The position numbers and the translations under genes were made by a program. Under the pieces are notes generated by a model, which did not search any database, was not told the origin of the DNA, and was given only the letters and a program-made list of their open reading frames with translations. Source: Roseomonas nitratireducens (lineage in GTDB: Bacteria > Pseudomonadota > Alphaproteobacteria > Acetobacterales > Acetobacteraceae). From it: a DNA stretch of 58,316 bases. Shown piece by piece: positions 12,898-22,038 of this stretch (its first letter is position 1; each line of letters starts with the position of its first letter). The stretch spans positions 1 to 58,316 of the forward strand of contig NZ_JAGIYZ010000025.1 in the NCBI RefSeq assembly GCF_017813355.1. Direction: 5' to 3'.

Positions 12898-13794
12898 TCA
12901 ACGCTGGCGCCGCGGGCAGAAGAAGGTGGACCGGCCCGACTGCACGACGCGGGCGATCCCGCCGCATCGCGGCGCGCCTGGGCAGTCCGGGCAGGGCTCG
13001 CCTTCCCGGCCGTAGACCGCGAACTTCTCCTGGAAGCGCCCGACCTCCCCATCCGCGCGGACATAGTCGCGCAGGCTGGACCCGCCGGCGCCGATGCTCT
13101 CGGCCAGCACCGCCCTGATCGCGGGCACGAGCCGCGCCGCCCGCGCGCCGGGGACCGTGCTGGCGAGCCGGCGGGGGGAGATCCCGGCGCGGAACAGCGC
13201 CTCGCAGACATAGATGTTGCCGAGCCCCGCCACGACCTTCTGGTCGAGCAGCGCCGCCTTGATCGGCGTGCGCTTGCCCTCCAGCGCCGCCGACAGCACC
13301 GCGGGGGTGAAGGCGGCGTCGAGCGGCTCGGGCCCGAGATCGGCGAGGAAGCGGTGCCCGTCCTCCTCCGCCGTCGCCACCACGTCCACGCTGCCGAAGC
13401 GGCGCGGATCGACGAAGCCCACGCGCCAGCCATGGTCGGTGGCGAGGACGAGATGCTCATGCGCCTCCGGCGGCGCGTTGTGGCCCCGGGCGTCGGAGGC
13501 CGCCCCCTGCGGCCCCGTCCGGGGCACCGGCGCCTCCCCCACCCGTCGCGCGACCATGCGGCCGGACATGCCCAGGTGGATGAGCAGGCTCTCGCCCCCG
13601 TCCAGCCGCATCAGCATGTACTTCGCCCGGCGGCGGAAGGAGAGCACGCGCCGCCCCTCGATCCGCCGGGCCAGGCCCGCGGGGAAGGGGAAGCGCAGGT
13701 CGGGGCGGCGCACCTCGGCTTCCACGATGCGGTGGCCTTCCAGCACGGCCGCCAGGCCGCGCATCACCGTCTCCACCTCCGGCAGTTCGGGCAT
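12898..13794 (-). CDS. mutM: Formamidopyrimidine-DNA glycosylase (Fpg/MutM), altered zinc finger
   Basis: A 298-aa bifunctional glycosylase/AP lyase for 8-oxoguanine and FaPy. It starts [10 protein letters not shown], with Pro2 as nucleophile and Glu3 as catalytic acid. A Lys in [12 protein letters not shown] and the H2TH region [13 protein letters not shown] are present. The C-terminal zinc finger is unusual: cysteines occur at 268, 271, 277 and 293, but the expected last ligand in the CPxC end is Arg296 (CPRRQR). The two extra upstream cysteines may compensate. It diverges from ubiE with a 43-bp spacer. Confidence 0.93.
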   Translation of the reverse strand: MPELPEVETVMRGLAAVLEGHRIVEAEVRRPDLRFPFPAGLARRIEGRRVLSFRRRAKYMLMRLDGGESLLIHLGMSGRMVARRVGEAPVPRTGPQGAASDARGHNAPPEAHEHLVLATDHGWRVGFVDPRRFGSVDVVATAEEDGHRFLADLGPEPLDAAFTPAVLSAALEGKRTPIKAALLDQKVVAGLGNIYVCEALFRAGISPRRLASTVPGARAARLVPAIRAVLAESIGAGGSSLRDYVRADGEVGRFQEKFAVYGREGEPCPDCPGAPRCGGIARVVQSGRSTFFCPRRQR

Positions 13795-13837
13795 GGTCCC
13801 TCCCCTTTCCCGCGCGCCACGCTATGTTGGGCGCACG

Positions 13838-14587
13838 ATGAGCGACAGCCCCCAGGACAGCGCCGATTTCGGCTTCCGCACCGTGCCCCGCGCCGAGAAG
13901 GCGTCCATGGTGCGGGACGTCTTCGAAAGCGTGGCCCCGCGCTACGACGTGATGAACGACCTGATGTCGCTCGGCATCCATCGCGTCTGGAAGCGGATCT
14001 TCGTCAACGCGATCGGCGCCTCGGCACGGGAGACGCTGCTCGACCTCGCCGGCGGGACGGGGGACATCTCCTTCCTCGCGAAGGAGCGCGGCGCGGGGCG
14101 CGTCATCCTGACCGACGTGAATCCCGCGATGCTGGAGGTCGGGCGCAAGCGGGCGCTCGACCGCGGGATCGTCGACGGGCTCGACTTCATGGTGGTGGAT
14201 GCCGAGCACATCCCGCTGCCCGACCGCAGCGTGGAGAAGGTCTCGATCGCCTTCGGCCTGCGCAACTGCACCGACAAGGACGCGGTGCTGCGGGAGGCGC
14301 GGCGCGTGCTGCGCCCGGGCGGGCGCTTCCATTGCCTGGAATTCTCGCGGCTCGAAGTGTCGGCCCTGGTGCCGCTCTACGACGCCTGGTCGTTCAAGGC
14401 GCTGCCGGCGATCGGCGCGCGCGTGGCGCAGGACCGCGACAGCTACGAATACCTCGCCGAGAGCATCCGCATGTTCCCCGACCAGGAGACGCTGGCGGGG
14501 ATGATGCGGCGCGCGGGGATGGAGCGGGTGTCCTACCGCAACCTCTCCGGCGGGATCGTGGCGATCCACACCGGATGGCGGCTGTAG
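13838..14587 (+). CDS. ubiE: Ubiquinone/menaquinone biosynthesis C-methyltransferase UbiE
   Basis: A 249-aa SAM-dependent methyltransferase for C-methylation of the quinone ring. Motif I is LDLAGGTGDISF, followed by DVNPAMLEVGR, then the post-II region RRVLRPGGRFHCLEFS. The conserved C-terminus is SGGIVAIHTGWRL. The ATG at 13838 gives the normal length. In many alphaproteobacteria it is followed by ubiB and coaBC; here the next gene is a convergent secreted glycosidase ending 6 bp away, and ubiB is absent from the window. Confidence 0.95.
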   Translation: MSDSPQDSADFGFRTVPRAEKASMVRDVFESVAPRYDVMNDLMSLGIHRVWKRIFVNAIGASARETLLDLAGGTGDISFLAKERGAGRVILTDVNPAMLEVGRKRALDRGIVDGLDFMVVDAEHIPLPDRSVEKVSIAFGLRNCTDKDAVLREARRVLRPGGRFHCLEFSRLEVSALVPLYDAWSFKALPAIGARVAQDRDSYEYLAESIRMFPDQETLAGMMRRAGMERVSYRNLSGGIVAIHTGWRL

Positions 14588-14593
14588 CCTGGC

Positions 14594-16459
14594 CTACAGG
14601 ATGAACCACCCCGCCGTCGGCGCGGTGGTCGAGACGATGGTGATGGCGAAATCCGCCGTCCTGTCGCCGTTCGTGTCGCCCGATGCCGTGTAGGTGTTCG
14701 TCCCGGACGAGACCACGCGCAGCTGGCCCGCCGCGCCGGTGAAGGCGCCGCCGCCGATATACGCAAAGGCCTGGTCCCCGGCGACGAGCTGGTTGGCGTC
14801 CAGCGCCGAAAGTCCGATCCGGTCGCCCTCGGCGAAGGCGAAGTCGGCGATGCGGTCCGGCGTCGCAACGGCGGTGTCGGTGCGGGTCGAGAACTGGAAC
14901 ATGTCCGCCCCCGCGCCGCCGGACAGCGTGTCCTGCCCCGCCTGGCCGTCCAGCGTGTCGTTGCCGCCCCGGCCTTCGAGCCGGTCGTTGCCCCCGGCGC
15001 CGAGCAGGCGGTTGGCGTTGCCGTTGCCGATGATGGTGTTGGCAAGACCGTTGCCAGTGCCGTTCAGCAGCGTCGCGCCCGTCAGGGTCAGGACTTCCAC
15101 GTTCGCGCCGAGCGTGTAGGCAGTTCCCGTCGTGGCCTGCACCGTGTCCGTGCCCGCGTTCAGCTGCTCCCAGGTGAGGTCGCCGGCGGTCACGATGATC
15201 AGGTCGTCGCCGATGCCGCCGCTGAGACTATCGATCCCCGCGCCTCCGTCGATCGTGTCGTTGCCCGACCCCGCGCTCACCGTATCGGCGCCAGCGTTCC
15301 CAACGATCCGGTTTGCGATTGCGTTGCCATTCAGAGTGTGGGCGATCGTGTTGGTGGCGATCAGGACCTCGACCTCGGCGGAGAGCGTATAGGTCCCCGC
15401 GCTCGTCATCACCGTGTCCATGCCCTGGCCGGCCGCTTCCACCACGACATCGGTCGAGACATTCGTGATGTAGAAATCGTTCCCGAGGCCACCAACCAGG
15501 CGATCCGACCCATCCCCGCCGTTCAGCGTGTCGTTCCCCGCATTGCCGTTCAGCGTGTCGGCGCCGGCGGCACCGAAAAGGCTGTCCGCCTCGGTCCCGC
15601 CGAGCAGGTTGTCGTTCGCGCTGCCGCCCGCCAGCGTGACCGGCCCGCTCGGCTGGACAACCTGCCCCGGCAGCACGCCGGAATAGTTCACGCCCTTGAG
15701 GTCGAGGTTCGCCGTATAGACGCCGACACCAGCCGCGGCGGCCTTGGCCTGCGCGTCGGCGACCTTGGCCGCGTTCCCGGCGACGTATTCGATCGCCACG
15801 ACATCCTTGCCGGCCGCGATCGCACGGTTGATGAGGTTCAGGCTCCAGTTCGTGACAGTGGACGATTCAAGAGAGCCATCGTCCTTGTAGAACAGGTTCT
15901 CCTTGTACATGCCGTCGATGGCGTTCAGGTACGCATCGTGGACGAGCAGCTTCTCGGCGTTGTTCACCCAGATCTCGAATTGCGGGTTCTTCGCCTTGGC
16001 ATAGGCCGAGAGGTAGGTGACGAGGCTGACCATCGCCGCCTCGGCGTCGCCGCCAGGCACATTCGCCGTGGACCAGGCGCGCTCATAGACGTCGACCACG
16101 TCGAAATAGATGCCGTCGTAGCCGGCGGCGATCATGCGATCGATGTAGCCGGTCGCGACGGCGCGCCATTCCGGCGTCCAGTAGGCGACGGCGTAGTTGC
16201 CCTGCCAGCTTGGGTTTTCCGGCCCGATGATCGAGGGCGGGATGGTGTTGAAGTAATCGCGGTAGGTCTCGGCCTCGCCGATGCTGAAATAGCCGAGAAG
16301 CAGCCCGCCACCGGGTCCACCGCCCATTTGGGCAACTTCGGCATTGGTGAAGAACTGCGCGTTATCATTGTAGACGTCGATGACCTTTACGTCGAATGGC
16401 GCCGCAGCGACCGCGGTCGGCTCCACTCCCGTCAGGACATACATCCCTGTCTTCGGCAT
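14594..16459 (-). CDS. Secreted GH114-like glycosidase with RTX calcium-binding repeats
   Basis: A 621-aa two-part protein. Residues about 20-260 resemble the GH114 / TM1410 family (endo-alpha-1,4-polygalactosaminidase), with LLGYFSIGEAETYRDYF, AAGYDGIYFDVVDVYERAW and IWVNNAEKLL; the acidic residues in the last two are candidate catalytic groups. Residues about 280-560 carry RTX nonapeptides such as GNAGNDTLNGGDGSDRL and GGAGADMFQF. The C-terminus ends in hydrophobic WFIL, and there is no N-terminal signal peptide. This suits type I secretion, although no transporter is encoded nearby. The start has AGGGGGG 8 nt upstream. Probable role: cleavage of an amino-sugar polysaccharide outside the cell. 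Substrate is inferred. Confidence 0.82.
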   Translation of the reverse strand: MPKTGMYVLTGVEPTAVAAAPFDVKVIDVYNDNAQFFTNAEVAQMGGGPGGGLLLGYFSIGEAETYRDYFNTIPPSIIGPENPSWQGNYAVAYWTPEWRAVATGYIDRMIAAGYDGIYFDVVDVYERAWSTANVPGGDAEAAMVSLVTYLSAYAKAKNPQFEIWVNNAEKLLVHDAYLNAIDGMYKENLFYKDDGSLESSTVTNWSLNLINRAIAAGKDVVAIEYVAGNAAKVADAQAKAAAAGVGVYTANLDLKGVNYSGVLPGQVVQPSGPVTLAGGSANDNLLGGTEADSLFGAAGADTLNGNAGNDTLNGGDGSDRLVGGLGNDFYITNVSTDVVVEAAGQGMDTVMTSAGTYTLSAEVEVLIATNTIAHTLNGNAIANRIVGNAGADTVSAGSGNDTIDGGAGIDSLSGGIGDDLIIVTAGDLTWEQLNAGTDTVQATTGTAYTLGANVEVLTLTGATLLNGTGNGLANTIIGNGNANRLLGAGGNDRLEGRGGNDTLDGQAGQDTLSGGAGADMFQFSTRTDTAVATPDRIADFAFAEGDRIGLSALDANQLVAGDQAFAYIGGGAFTGAAGQLRVVSSGTNTYTASGDTNGDRTADFAITIVSTTAPTAGWFIL

Positions 16460-16477
16460 GGCTTAGCCCCCCTGTTC

Positions 16478-16567
16478 TCATGCACGTCCTGGTTTGGATA
16501 GCCATGTTTCCGGATATTGCAAACGCATGCTCCGAAGTTGTTCTTCCGTAATGGCCATGACTGACAT
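16478..16567 (-). CDS. Possible 29-codon leader ORF upstream of the RTX glycosidase gene
   Basis: The frame starts MSVMAITEEQLRSMRLQYPE and ends PGRA at a TGA (16480-16478), 18 nt before the glycosidase ATG. An internal ATG at 16558 gives a 26-aa version. The composition is less GC-rich than typical genes here and reads like real protein. No good Shine-Dalgarno is visible, so it may be a regulatory leader, a gene remnant or chance. Confidence 0.3.
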   Translation of the reverse strand: MSVMAITEEQLRSMRLQYPETWLSKPGRA

Positions 16568-16595
16568 CCGAATGACATGACTTTGCCGCGATCTC

Positions 16596-16624
16596 ATTTT
16601 GGAGCGGCCGGGTTTGTCCAAAAT
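16596..16624. promoter_or_regulatory. Inverted repeat, candidate operator in the glycosidase/coaBC intergenic region
   Basis: ATTTTGGA (16596-16603) and TCCAAAAT (16617-16624) form a perfect 8-bp dyad with a 13-bp GC-rich spacer. It lies about 137 bp upstream of the RTX glycosidase ATG in the AT-richer half of the 336-bp intergenic region shared with coaBC. The symmetry and spacing suit a dimeric regulator. The identity of the regulator is unknown. Confidence 0.45.
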
Positions 16625-16795
16625 TGAGAACATGCGCTCGCGTCGATGTTCACGACGCCGTGCGGGATCGCGTCGCGGGTCGCGTCCGCGGCCCCTCGGC
16701 CTCGGCCGCACACGAAAAAAAATCACGACGCCACATTTCCCGCGGCCCGGCCCGCCGGCCTTGCGCGGCGCGGAAAAACCGCCAAGCCTGCCGCG

Positions 16796-17980
16796 ATGCT
16801 CGCCGGCCGCCGCCTCCTCATGATCGTCTCGGGGTCCGTCGCCGCCTACAAGGCGCTGGAACTCGCGCGCCTGGCGCGCAAGGACGGCGCCGAGGTCATG
16901 GCCATCCTGACCGCCGGCGGCGCCCGCTTCGTGACGAAGGAAGCGCTCGCCGCCATCACCGGTGCCCGGGTGCATGACGACCTCTGGGCCGCGGAGGCCG
17001 AGATCGGCCATATCCGGCTGGCCCGCTGGCCGGACCTCGTCGCGGTGGTCCCGGCCTCGGCCGACCTGATTGCGAAGATGGCGGCGGGGCTCACGGACGA
17101 CCTCGCCACCTGCGTCCTGCTGGCCACGCGCGCGCCGGTGCTGGTCGCGCCGGCGATGAACCCGGCCATGTGGGCCCATCCGGCCACCGTCGCGAACATG
17201 GCGGCGCTCCGCGGCCGCGGCGTGCATGTCGCAGGCCCCGAGGACGGGCCGATGGCGGAGCCCGAAAGCGGCCCCGGCCGGCTGATGGAACCGCCCAGGC
17301 TGCTCGAGGCCATCGACGCCGCGCTCGGCGGGGGGCCGCTCGCGGGCAAGCACCTGCTCGTCACCAGCGGGCCGACGCATGAACCGATCGACCCGGTGCG
17401 CTACATCGCCAACCGCTCGTCCGGGAAGCAGGGCCATGCGATCGCCGCGGCGCTCGCCGCGCTCGGCGCGCGCGTCACGCTCGTATCCGGTCCGGTGGCG
17501 CAGCCCGATCCGCCAGGCGTGACGGTCGTGCGCGTCGAAACCGCGCGGGAGATGCTAGCCGCCTGCGAGACCGCGCTGCCCGCCGACGCCGTCATCTGCG
17601 CCGCCGCGGTCGCGGATTGGCGCACGGCGCGGGAGGCGACGCAGAAGATGAAGAAGGTGCCGGGGGCGGTGCCGCCGCCGCTCGAACTGGCGCTGAACCC
17701 GGATATCCTGGCGACGCTCGCCGCTGCCGGGCCGCGCCGCCCGCGCCTCGTCGTCGGCTTCGCGGCCGAGACGGAGAGCGTCGTGGACAACGCCATCGCC
17801 AAGCGCGCGAAGAAGGGCTGCGACTGGATCGTGGCGAACGATGTCTCGGGCGACGTGATGGGCGGCGCGGAGAACGCCGTCCACCTCGTCACCGAAGCGG
17901 GCGTGGAGGATTGGCCGCGCATGGCCAAGGAGGAGGTCGCGCGGCGCCTTGCCGCGCGCATCGCGGAGGCGTTGTCGTGA
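16796..17980 (+). CDS. coaBC: Bifunctional phosphopantothenoylcysteine decarboxylase / phosphopantothenate-cysteine ligase
   Basis: A 394-aa two-domain coenzyme A enzyme. The N-terminal CoaC flavoprotein half (about 1-175) has [14 protein letters not shown] and the substrate motif APAMNPAMW. The C-terminal CoaB half has the conserved [25 protein letters not shown] start, AAAVADWR, and [10 protein letters not shown]. The ATG at 16796 gives the usual length; upstream in-frame codons are a GC-rich leader. It is coupled to dut by a GTGA overlap. Confidence 0.96.
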   Translation: MLAGRRLLMIVSGSVAAYKALELARLARKDGAEVMAILTAGGARFVTKEALAAITGARVHDDLWAAEAEIGHIRLARWPDLVAVVPASADLIAKMAAGLTDDLATCVLLATRAPVLVAPAMNPAMWAHPATVANMAALRGRGVHVAGPEDGPMAEPESGPGRLMEPPRLLEAIDAALGGGPLAGKHLLVTSGPTHEPIDPVRYIANRSSGKQGHAIAAALAALGARVTLVSGPVAQPDPPGVTVVRVETAREMLAACETALPADAVICAAAVADWRTAREATQKMKKVPGAVPPPLELALNPDILATLAAAGPRRPRLVVGFAAETESVVDNAIAKRAKKGCDWIVANDVSGDVMGGAENAVHLVTEAGVEDWPRMAKEEVARRLAARIAEALS

Positions 17981-18426
17981 CCACACCCATCATCGATGTC
18001 GTCCGCCTGCCGCATGCCGAAGGCCTGCCGCTTCCCGCCTATGCCACCGAGGGCGCGGCGGGGATGGACCTGCTCGCCGCCGTCATGTCCTCCGTCGTGA
18101 TCCCGCCCGGTGGGCGGATGCTGGTGCCGACGGGGCTGCGCATCGCCATCCCGCCCGGCTACGAGGTGCAGGTGCGGCCCCGCTCGGGCCTGGCGCTGAA
18201 GAACGGCATCGTGCTGCCGAACAGCCCGGGCACGATCGACGAGGATTATCGCGGGGAGCTCGGCGTCATCGTGCTGAACGCCGGCGATGCGCCCTTCACG
18301 GTGGAGCGCGGCATGCGCATCGCCCAGGCGGTGATCGCCCCCGTGGTGCGCGCCGCCTGGCGCGAGGTGAGCGAACTGCCGGAGACCGCGCGCGGGACGG
18401 GCGGCTTCGGCTCCACCGGAACCTGA
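17977..18426 (+). CDS. dut: Deoxyuridine 5'-triphosphate nucleotidohydrolase (dUTPase)
   Basis: A 149-aa trimeric dUTPase that hydrolyses dUTP to dUMP and pyrophosphate. All five family motifs are visible: [34 protein letters not shown] and GTGGFGSTG. The GTG start overlaps the coaBC TGA, giving tight translational coupling; coaBC-dut is a common alphaproteobacterial pair. Confidence 0.97.
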   Translation: MTTPIIDVVRLPHAEGLPLPAYATEGAAGMDLLAAVMSSVVIPPGGRMLVPTGLRIAIPPGYEVQVRPRSGLALKNGIVLPNSPGTIDEDYRGELGVIVLNAGDAPFTVERGMRIAQAVIAPVVRAAWREVSELPETARGTGGFGSTGT

Positions 18427-18466
18427 ACGCGGCCCGCGGCGAAGACGGGCGAGGGAGGGACGAGAC

Positions 18467-19810
18467 ATGACCACCGACGCCCAGGGCAACACGATCACCG
18501 CCGCATCGGACGCCGCCGTCGCGGCCTACGACCACGTCATCGCCGGCTATCTGCGGTACCGCGCCGATGCCGGGCAGCGGCTGCAGGCGCTGATGGCGCT
18601 GGATGGCGGGATGCCGATGGCGCACCTGCTGCAGGGCGCCTTCGTCATGCTCGCCTACAATGCCGCGCTGGTGCCGCGCGCGCGCGATGCCGCCGCATCC
18701 GCCGCGCGGCTCGCCGGCACCGAGCGGGAACGCCTGCACGCGGCCGCCCTGCACCACTGGACCCAGGGCGAGATGGATGCGGCACTCGGCGCCTGGGAAG
18801 CGATCATGGCCGCGCATCCGCGCGACATCCTCGCCTTCCGCCTGCATCATTTCTGCGCCTTCTGGCTCGGCCGCGCGGGGCAGATGCTGCGCTCCGTCGA
18901 TGCCGCCGCCCCGCACTGGTCTGCCGCCGTGCCCGGCTTCGGCAGCATCCTCGCCTGCCGCTGCTTCGCCAACGAGGAAGCCGGCAACTACACGGTCGCC
19001 GAGGAAGCGGGCCGCGCCGCGGTCGCGCTCGACCCCGCCGACCTCTGGGCCACGCATGGCGTCGCCCACATCATGGAAATGCAGGGTCGCCGCGCGGAGG
19101 GCATCGCCTGGCTCAAGGGGCTGGAGCCGCACTGGGATGGCGGGTCCAACCTGCTGCATCACCTGTGGTGGCACCGCGCCATGTACCACCTGGAACGCGG
19201 CGAGCACGACGCGGTCCTCGCGCTGTACGACCGCGGGTTCCGGAACCTGGACAGCCCGCTGACCCAGGCGATGCCGGACCTCTACATCGACGTGCAGAAC
19301 GCGGCGTCCATGCTGTTCCGCCTCTCGCGCCACGGCGTCGATGTCGGCGATCGATGGGTCGAGCTCGCCGACAAGGCGGAGGCACGGATCGGCGATTGCC
19401 TGTCCACCTTCACCCTGCCGCACTGGATGATGGCGCTGGCCGCGACCGGCCGCTTCCAGGCCGCGGCACGGATGCTGGACGCGATGCGCGACGCGGCGCG
19501 CGGCTCGGGCACCATCGCGCCGATCCTTCGCGATGCGGCGATCCCGGTCTGCGAGGCAGTGCTGGCCCATGCGCGCGGCGACCACGCGGCGGCGGTCGCC
19601 GCGATGCGCCCCGCGCTCGGCGTGATGCACCGCATGGGCGGCAGCCACGCGCAGCAGGATGTGCTGGAGCAACTCTTCCTCGACGCCGCGATGAAGGCGG
19701 GGGCGGAGGAGGATGCGCGCATGCTGCTTGAACGCGTCGCGGGGCGCCATCCGGTGGCGCCGGAGCGGCGGGTGGGATACGCACAGGCGGCGCGCAGCGT
19801 CCGGCATTGA
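18467..19810 (+). CDS. TPR-like protein of the TTC38 family
   Basis: A 447-aa, mostly helical protein of degenerate tetratricopeptide repeats. It resembles bacterial homologues of eukaryotic TTC38, with an ATHGVAHIMEMQGR motif near residue 190 and an HLWWHRAMYHLERG motif near 230. There is no signal peptide, so it should be cytoplasmic. The biochemical role of the family is not established. The Shine-Dalgarno GGAGGG lies 7-9 nt before the ATG. It follows dut by 40 bp and could be cotranscribed with coaBC-dut. The gene ends just before an 11-nt poly-G run. Confidence 0.8.
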   Translation: MTTDAQGNTITAASDAAVAAYDHVIAGYLRYRADAGQRLQALMALDGGMPMAHLLQGAFVMLAYNAALVPRARDAAASAARLAGTERERLHAAALHHWTQGEMDAALGAWEAIMAAHPRDILAFRLHHFCAFWLGRAGQMLRSVDAAAPHWSAAVPGFGSILACRCFANEEAGNYTVAEEAGRAAVALDPADLWATHGVAHIMEMQGRRAEGIAWLKGLEPHWDGGSNLLHHLWWHRAMYHLERGEHDAVLALYDRGFRNLDSPLTQAMPDLYIDVQNAASMLFRLSRHGVDVGDRWVELADKAEARIGDCLSTFTLPHWMMALAATGRFQAAARMLDAMRDAARGSGTIAPILRDAAIPVCEAVLAHARGDHAAAVAAMRPALGVMHRMGGSHAQQDVLEQLFLDAAMKAGAEEDARMLLERVAGRHPVAPERRVGYAQAARSVRH

Positions 19811-20242
19811 GAGGCGGGGGGGGGGGAGAGCGGAACTTCTCCCTCAAGGTCCCTATCGACGTCGCTTCGCGATGCGAACGGACGCCGGCGTCACCCTCAG
19901 CGGTCATCGGGACCAGGAAGAAAGCGAAAACAGCGAGGCTAGGGCACGGGACCGCTCATGCCGCACTCGCGTCGTGCCCTGCCAAGTGTGGTCCCGGCAT
20001 TGGACAGTGCGTATCCGGGGTGAACTCTGGACCGCGCACCACGAGGCGCGACGCCAAGTGCGTCGCGCCGCCGCGCCGAGGGTGTAGTTTACCGCGACAA
20101 CCGACCCGTCGCGATGGAGACGCGCCGGCTGGCCTGGATCAAGGCGCCGGCTCTCGACCCGCTGCACATTGCCATCGGCCAGATCGCTTCCCGCCCGGAT
20201 GCGCGGGCGTCGGAGCAAGGCCACATCCGGAGGACGCGCCGC
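19811..20242. other. Intergenic region with poly-G run and perfect hairpin
   Basis: 432 bp without a supported gene. It begins with 11 consecutive G (19816-19826). At 20045-20069 GGCGCGACGC and GCGTCGCGCC form a perfect 10-bp stem with a CAAGT loop but no T-tract. The frame from 20114 is continuous with the DUF2254 gene but is probably untranslated leader. Other frames here lack ribosome binding sites. Confidence 0.5.
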
Positions 20243-21490
20243 ATGCCGGTCTGGCTCATTCCTATCGTCTACACCCTCGGCAGTCTGGTGGCGGCCCTGG
20301 CGCTGCCGCGGATCGAGCACGCACTCGACCTGCCGCTCGACCTCGGCATCTCCGCCGGCTCCGCGCTGGCCGTGCAGTCCGCCATCGCCTCGGGAATGAT
20401 GGCGCTGACGGGCATCGTCTTCTCCGTCGCCTTCGTGATGCTGCAGTTCAGCGCGGTGACCTATTCGCCGCGCTTCGCCAGTCGATTCGCGCGCGATCCG
20501 GTCCTGTTCCACGCGCTCGGCATCTTCTTCGCCACCTTCAGCTACTCGCTCGCGGCCGCGGCCTGGGTGGACCGCGAAGGCTCGGGCCGGGTGCCGGCGA
20601 TCTCCTCGGCCATCGCCGTCGCCATGCTGTTCGTCAGCATGGTAACGTTCGGCCTGCTGCTGCGCCGCCTGGGCGACCTGCAGATCACCAACACGCTGCG
20701 CTACATCGGGGACCAGGGGCGCGACGTCATCAAGCAGACCGCCCGGTCCTTGGCACCCTGGTCCGGCGCGCGCGGCGGCGACCGCGCGACACAGCCGGCG
20801 CCAGCGCCGGTCACGCAGGTGCTGCGCCATGCCGGATCGCCGCGCTACGTGCAGCGCTACGACATCCCGCGCCTCATCGGGCTGGCGCAGGGCGCCGGCG
20901 CGTGCATCGAGGTGGAATGCGCCGTCGGCGACATGATGATGGAAGGCAGCGTGATGCTGCGCGTCCGCGGCGGTGCGGGAACGATCCCGGAAGCCGCGCT
21001 CCGCGGCGCCGTCCGGCTCGGCGCGGACCGCACCTTCGAGCAGGATCCGAAATACCCCCTGCGCCTGCTGGTCGACATCGCGATCAAGGCGCTGTCGCCC
21101 GCGATCAACGACCCGACCACGGCGGTGCAGGCGCTCGACCAGATCGAGGACCTCCTGCGCCGCCTCGCGCGCCATGAGCTCGAGGACGGCCGCCTGGCCG
21201 ATGCGTCGGGGACGGTGCGCCTGGTCTTCCCGACGCCGGAATGGGAGGACTACCTCGCCCTCGCCTTCGACGAGATCCGCGTGTTCGGCGCGACCTCCGT
21301 GCAGGTGATGCGGCGCTTGCGCTCGGCGCTCGTCGGTCTCGCGGAGCTTCTCGGCGAGCATGAGCGCGCCGCGAGCATCGAGCGCTACCTGCGGCACATG
21401 GACGCCGCCATCGAACACTCGCCCTTCGACGAGCAGGACCGGGCCGCCGCGCGGCAGGAGGATCCGCAGGGGCTCGGCCTGACGCGGTAG
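20243..21490 (+). CDS. DUF2254 family inner-membrane protein
   Basis: A 415-aa predicted membrane protein. Four hydrophobic segments lie in the first half (near residues 2-22, 38-70, 88-108 and 117-140). A soluble domain follows with IKALSPAINDPTTAVQALDQ, the hallmark of DUF2254. The ATG at 20243 (MPVWLIP) is preferred over the longer frame from 20114 because GGAGGA sits 8 nt upstream, and it gives the usual family length. Function of DUF2254 is not known. It stands alone between two non-coding stretches. Confidence 0.82.
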   Translation: MPVWLIPIVYTLGSLVAALALPRIEHALDLPLDLGISAGSALAVQSAIASGMMALTGIVFSVAFVMLQFSAVTYSPRFASRFARDPVLFHALGIFFATFSYSLAAAAWVDREGSGRVPAISSAIAVAMLFVSMVTFGLLLRRLGDLQITNTLRYIGDQGRDVIKQTARSLAPWSGARGGDRATQPAPAPVTQVLRHAGSPRYVQRYDIPRLIGLAQGAGACIEVECAVGDMMMEGSVMLRVRGGAGTIPEAALRGAVRLGADRTFEQDPKYPLRLLVDIAIKALSPAINDPTTAVQALDQIEDLLRRLARHELEDGRLADASGTVRLVFPTPEWEDYLALAFDEIRVFGATSVQVMRRLRSALVGLAELLGEHERAASIERYLRHMDAAIEHSPFDEQDRAAARQEDPQGLGLTR

Positions 21491-21502
21491 CGCCGCCGCG
21501 CG

Positions 21503-21893
21503 TCACGCCAGCCCGTGTCGCGGCCGGCCAGGCCGGCCTCGCGCAGCCCAGCCACCAGGGCCGCTGATCATCTCCGGATGAAGGTTGCGCGCCTTGACGT
21601 CGGCAACGACGCGGTCGCCATAGCCGGTGGCGATCCTGAAGATGGATCGCACCGCCGCCTCGGCCTCATCCCTTCGGCCCAGCCGCGCGGCGGCGGCGGT
21701 GCGCGACATGCTCGGGATTGGCCCTTCGCATCGCGACCAGGGCCTCCGCGGTGCGACCCGCCAGCATCTCCTCGACGACGTAGCGGAGGAAGCGGCGGTT
21801 CCGCTCGGAAGCGTGGACGTCGCCGGAGGCGAGCATCCGCCCCAGGTCTTCCCGGACGGCAATCGCATGCGGCTCCTGCGCGGCGGCGCTCAT
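21503..21893 (-). pseudogene. Remnant of an adenylate-cyclase-like/TPR gene, internally deleted and frameshifted
   Basis: The frame from 21893 starts MSAAAQEPHAIAVREDLGRM and contains SERNRRFLRYVVEEMLAGR. This resembles the N-terminal module of proteobacterial adenylate-cyclase/TPR proteins, where that motif is followed by several hundred residues. Here it jumps straight to RRANPEH, a motif of the C-terminal TPR end, and stops at 21666. A second frame then continues with RLGRRDEAEAAVRSIFR and VKARNLHPEM, again C-terminal TPR-like, ending at 21503. The arrangement fits a large internal deletion plus a frameshift. Family assignment is from memory of the motif. Confidence 0.55.
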
Positions 21894-22038
21894 CCCGCGC
21901 CCCGCGCAGACAACCGGGACCGCCGGACCCTTGAGCAGGCGCGTTAACCGTGACGTACTTGCTCTCTTGCATCCCGCGCCGTCACACTCGCGAAATAGTG
22001 ATGTCGCCGATATCTGAGGCGCCCGGAGTTGGAATGCG

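Noticed and set aside
20114..20242. Extra N-terminal 43 codons of the DUF2254 gene
   Set aside because: The GGAGGA at 20229-20234 supports the internal ATG at 20243, and the extension is charged and unlike the family.
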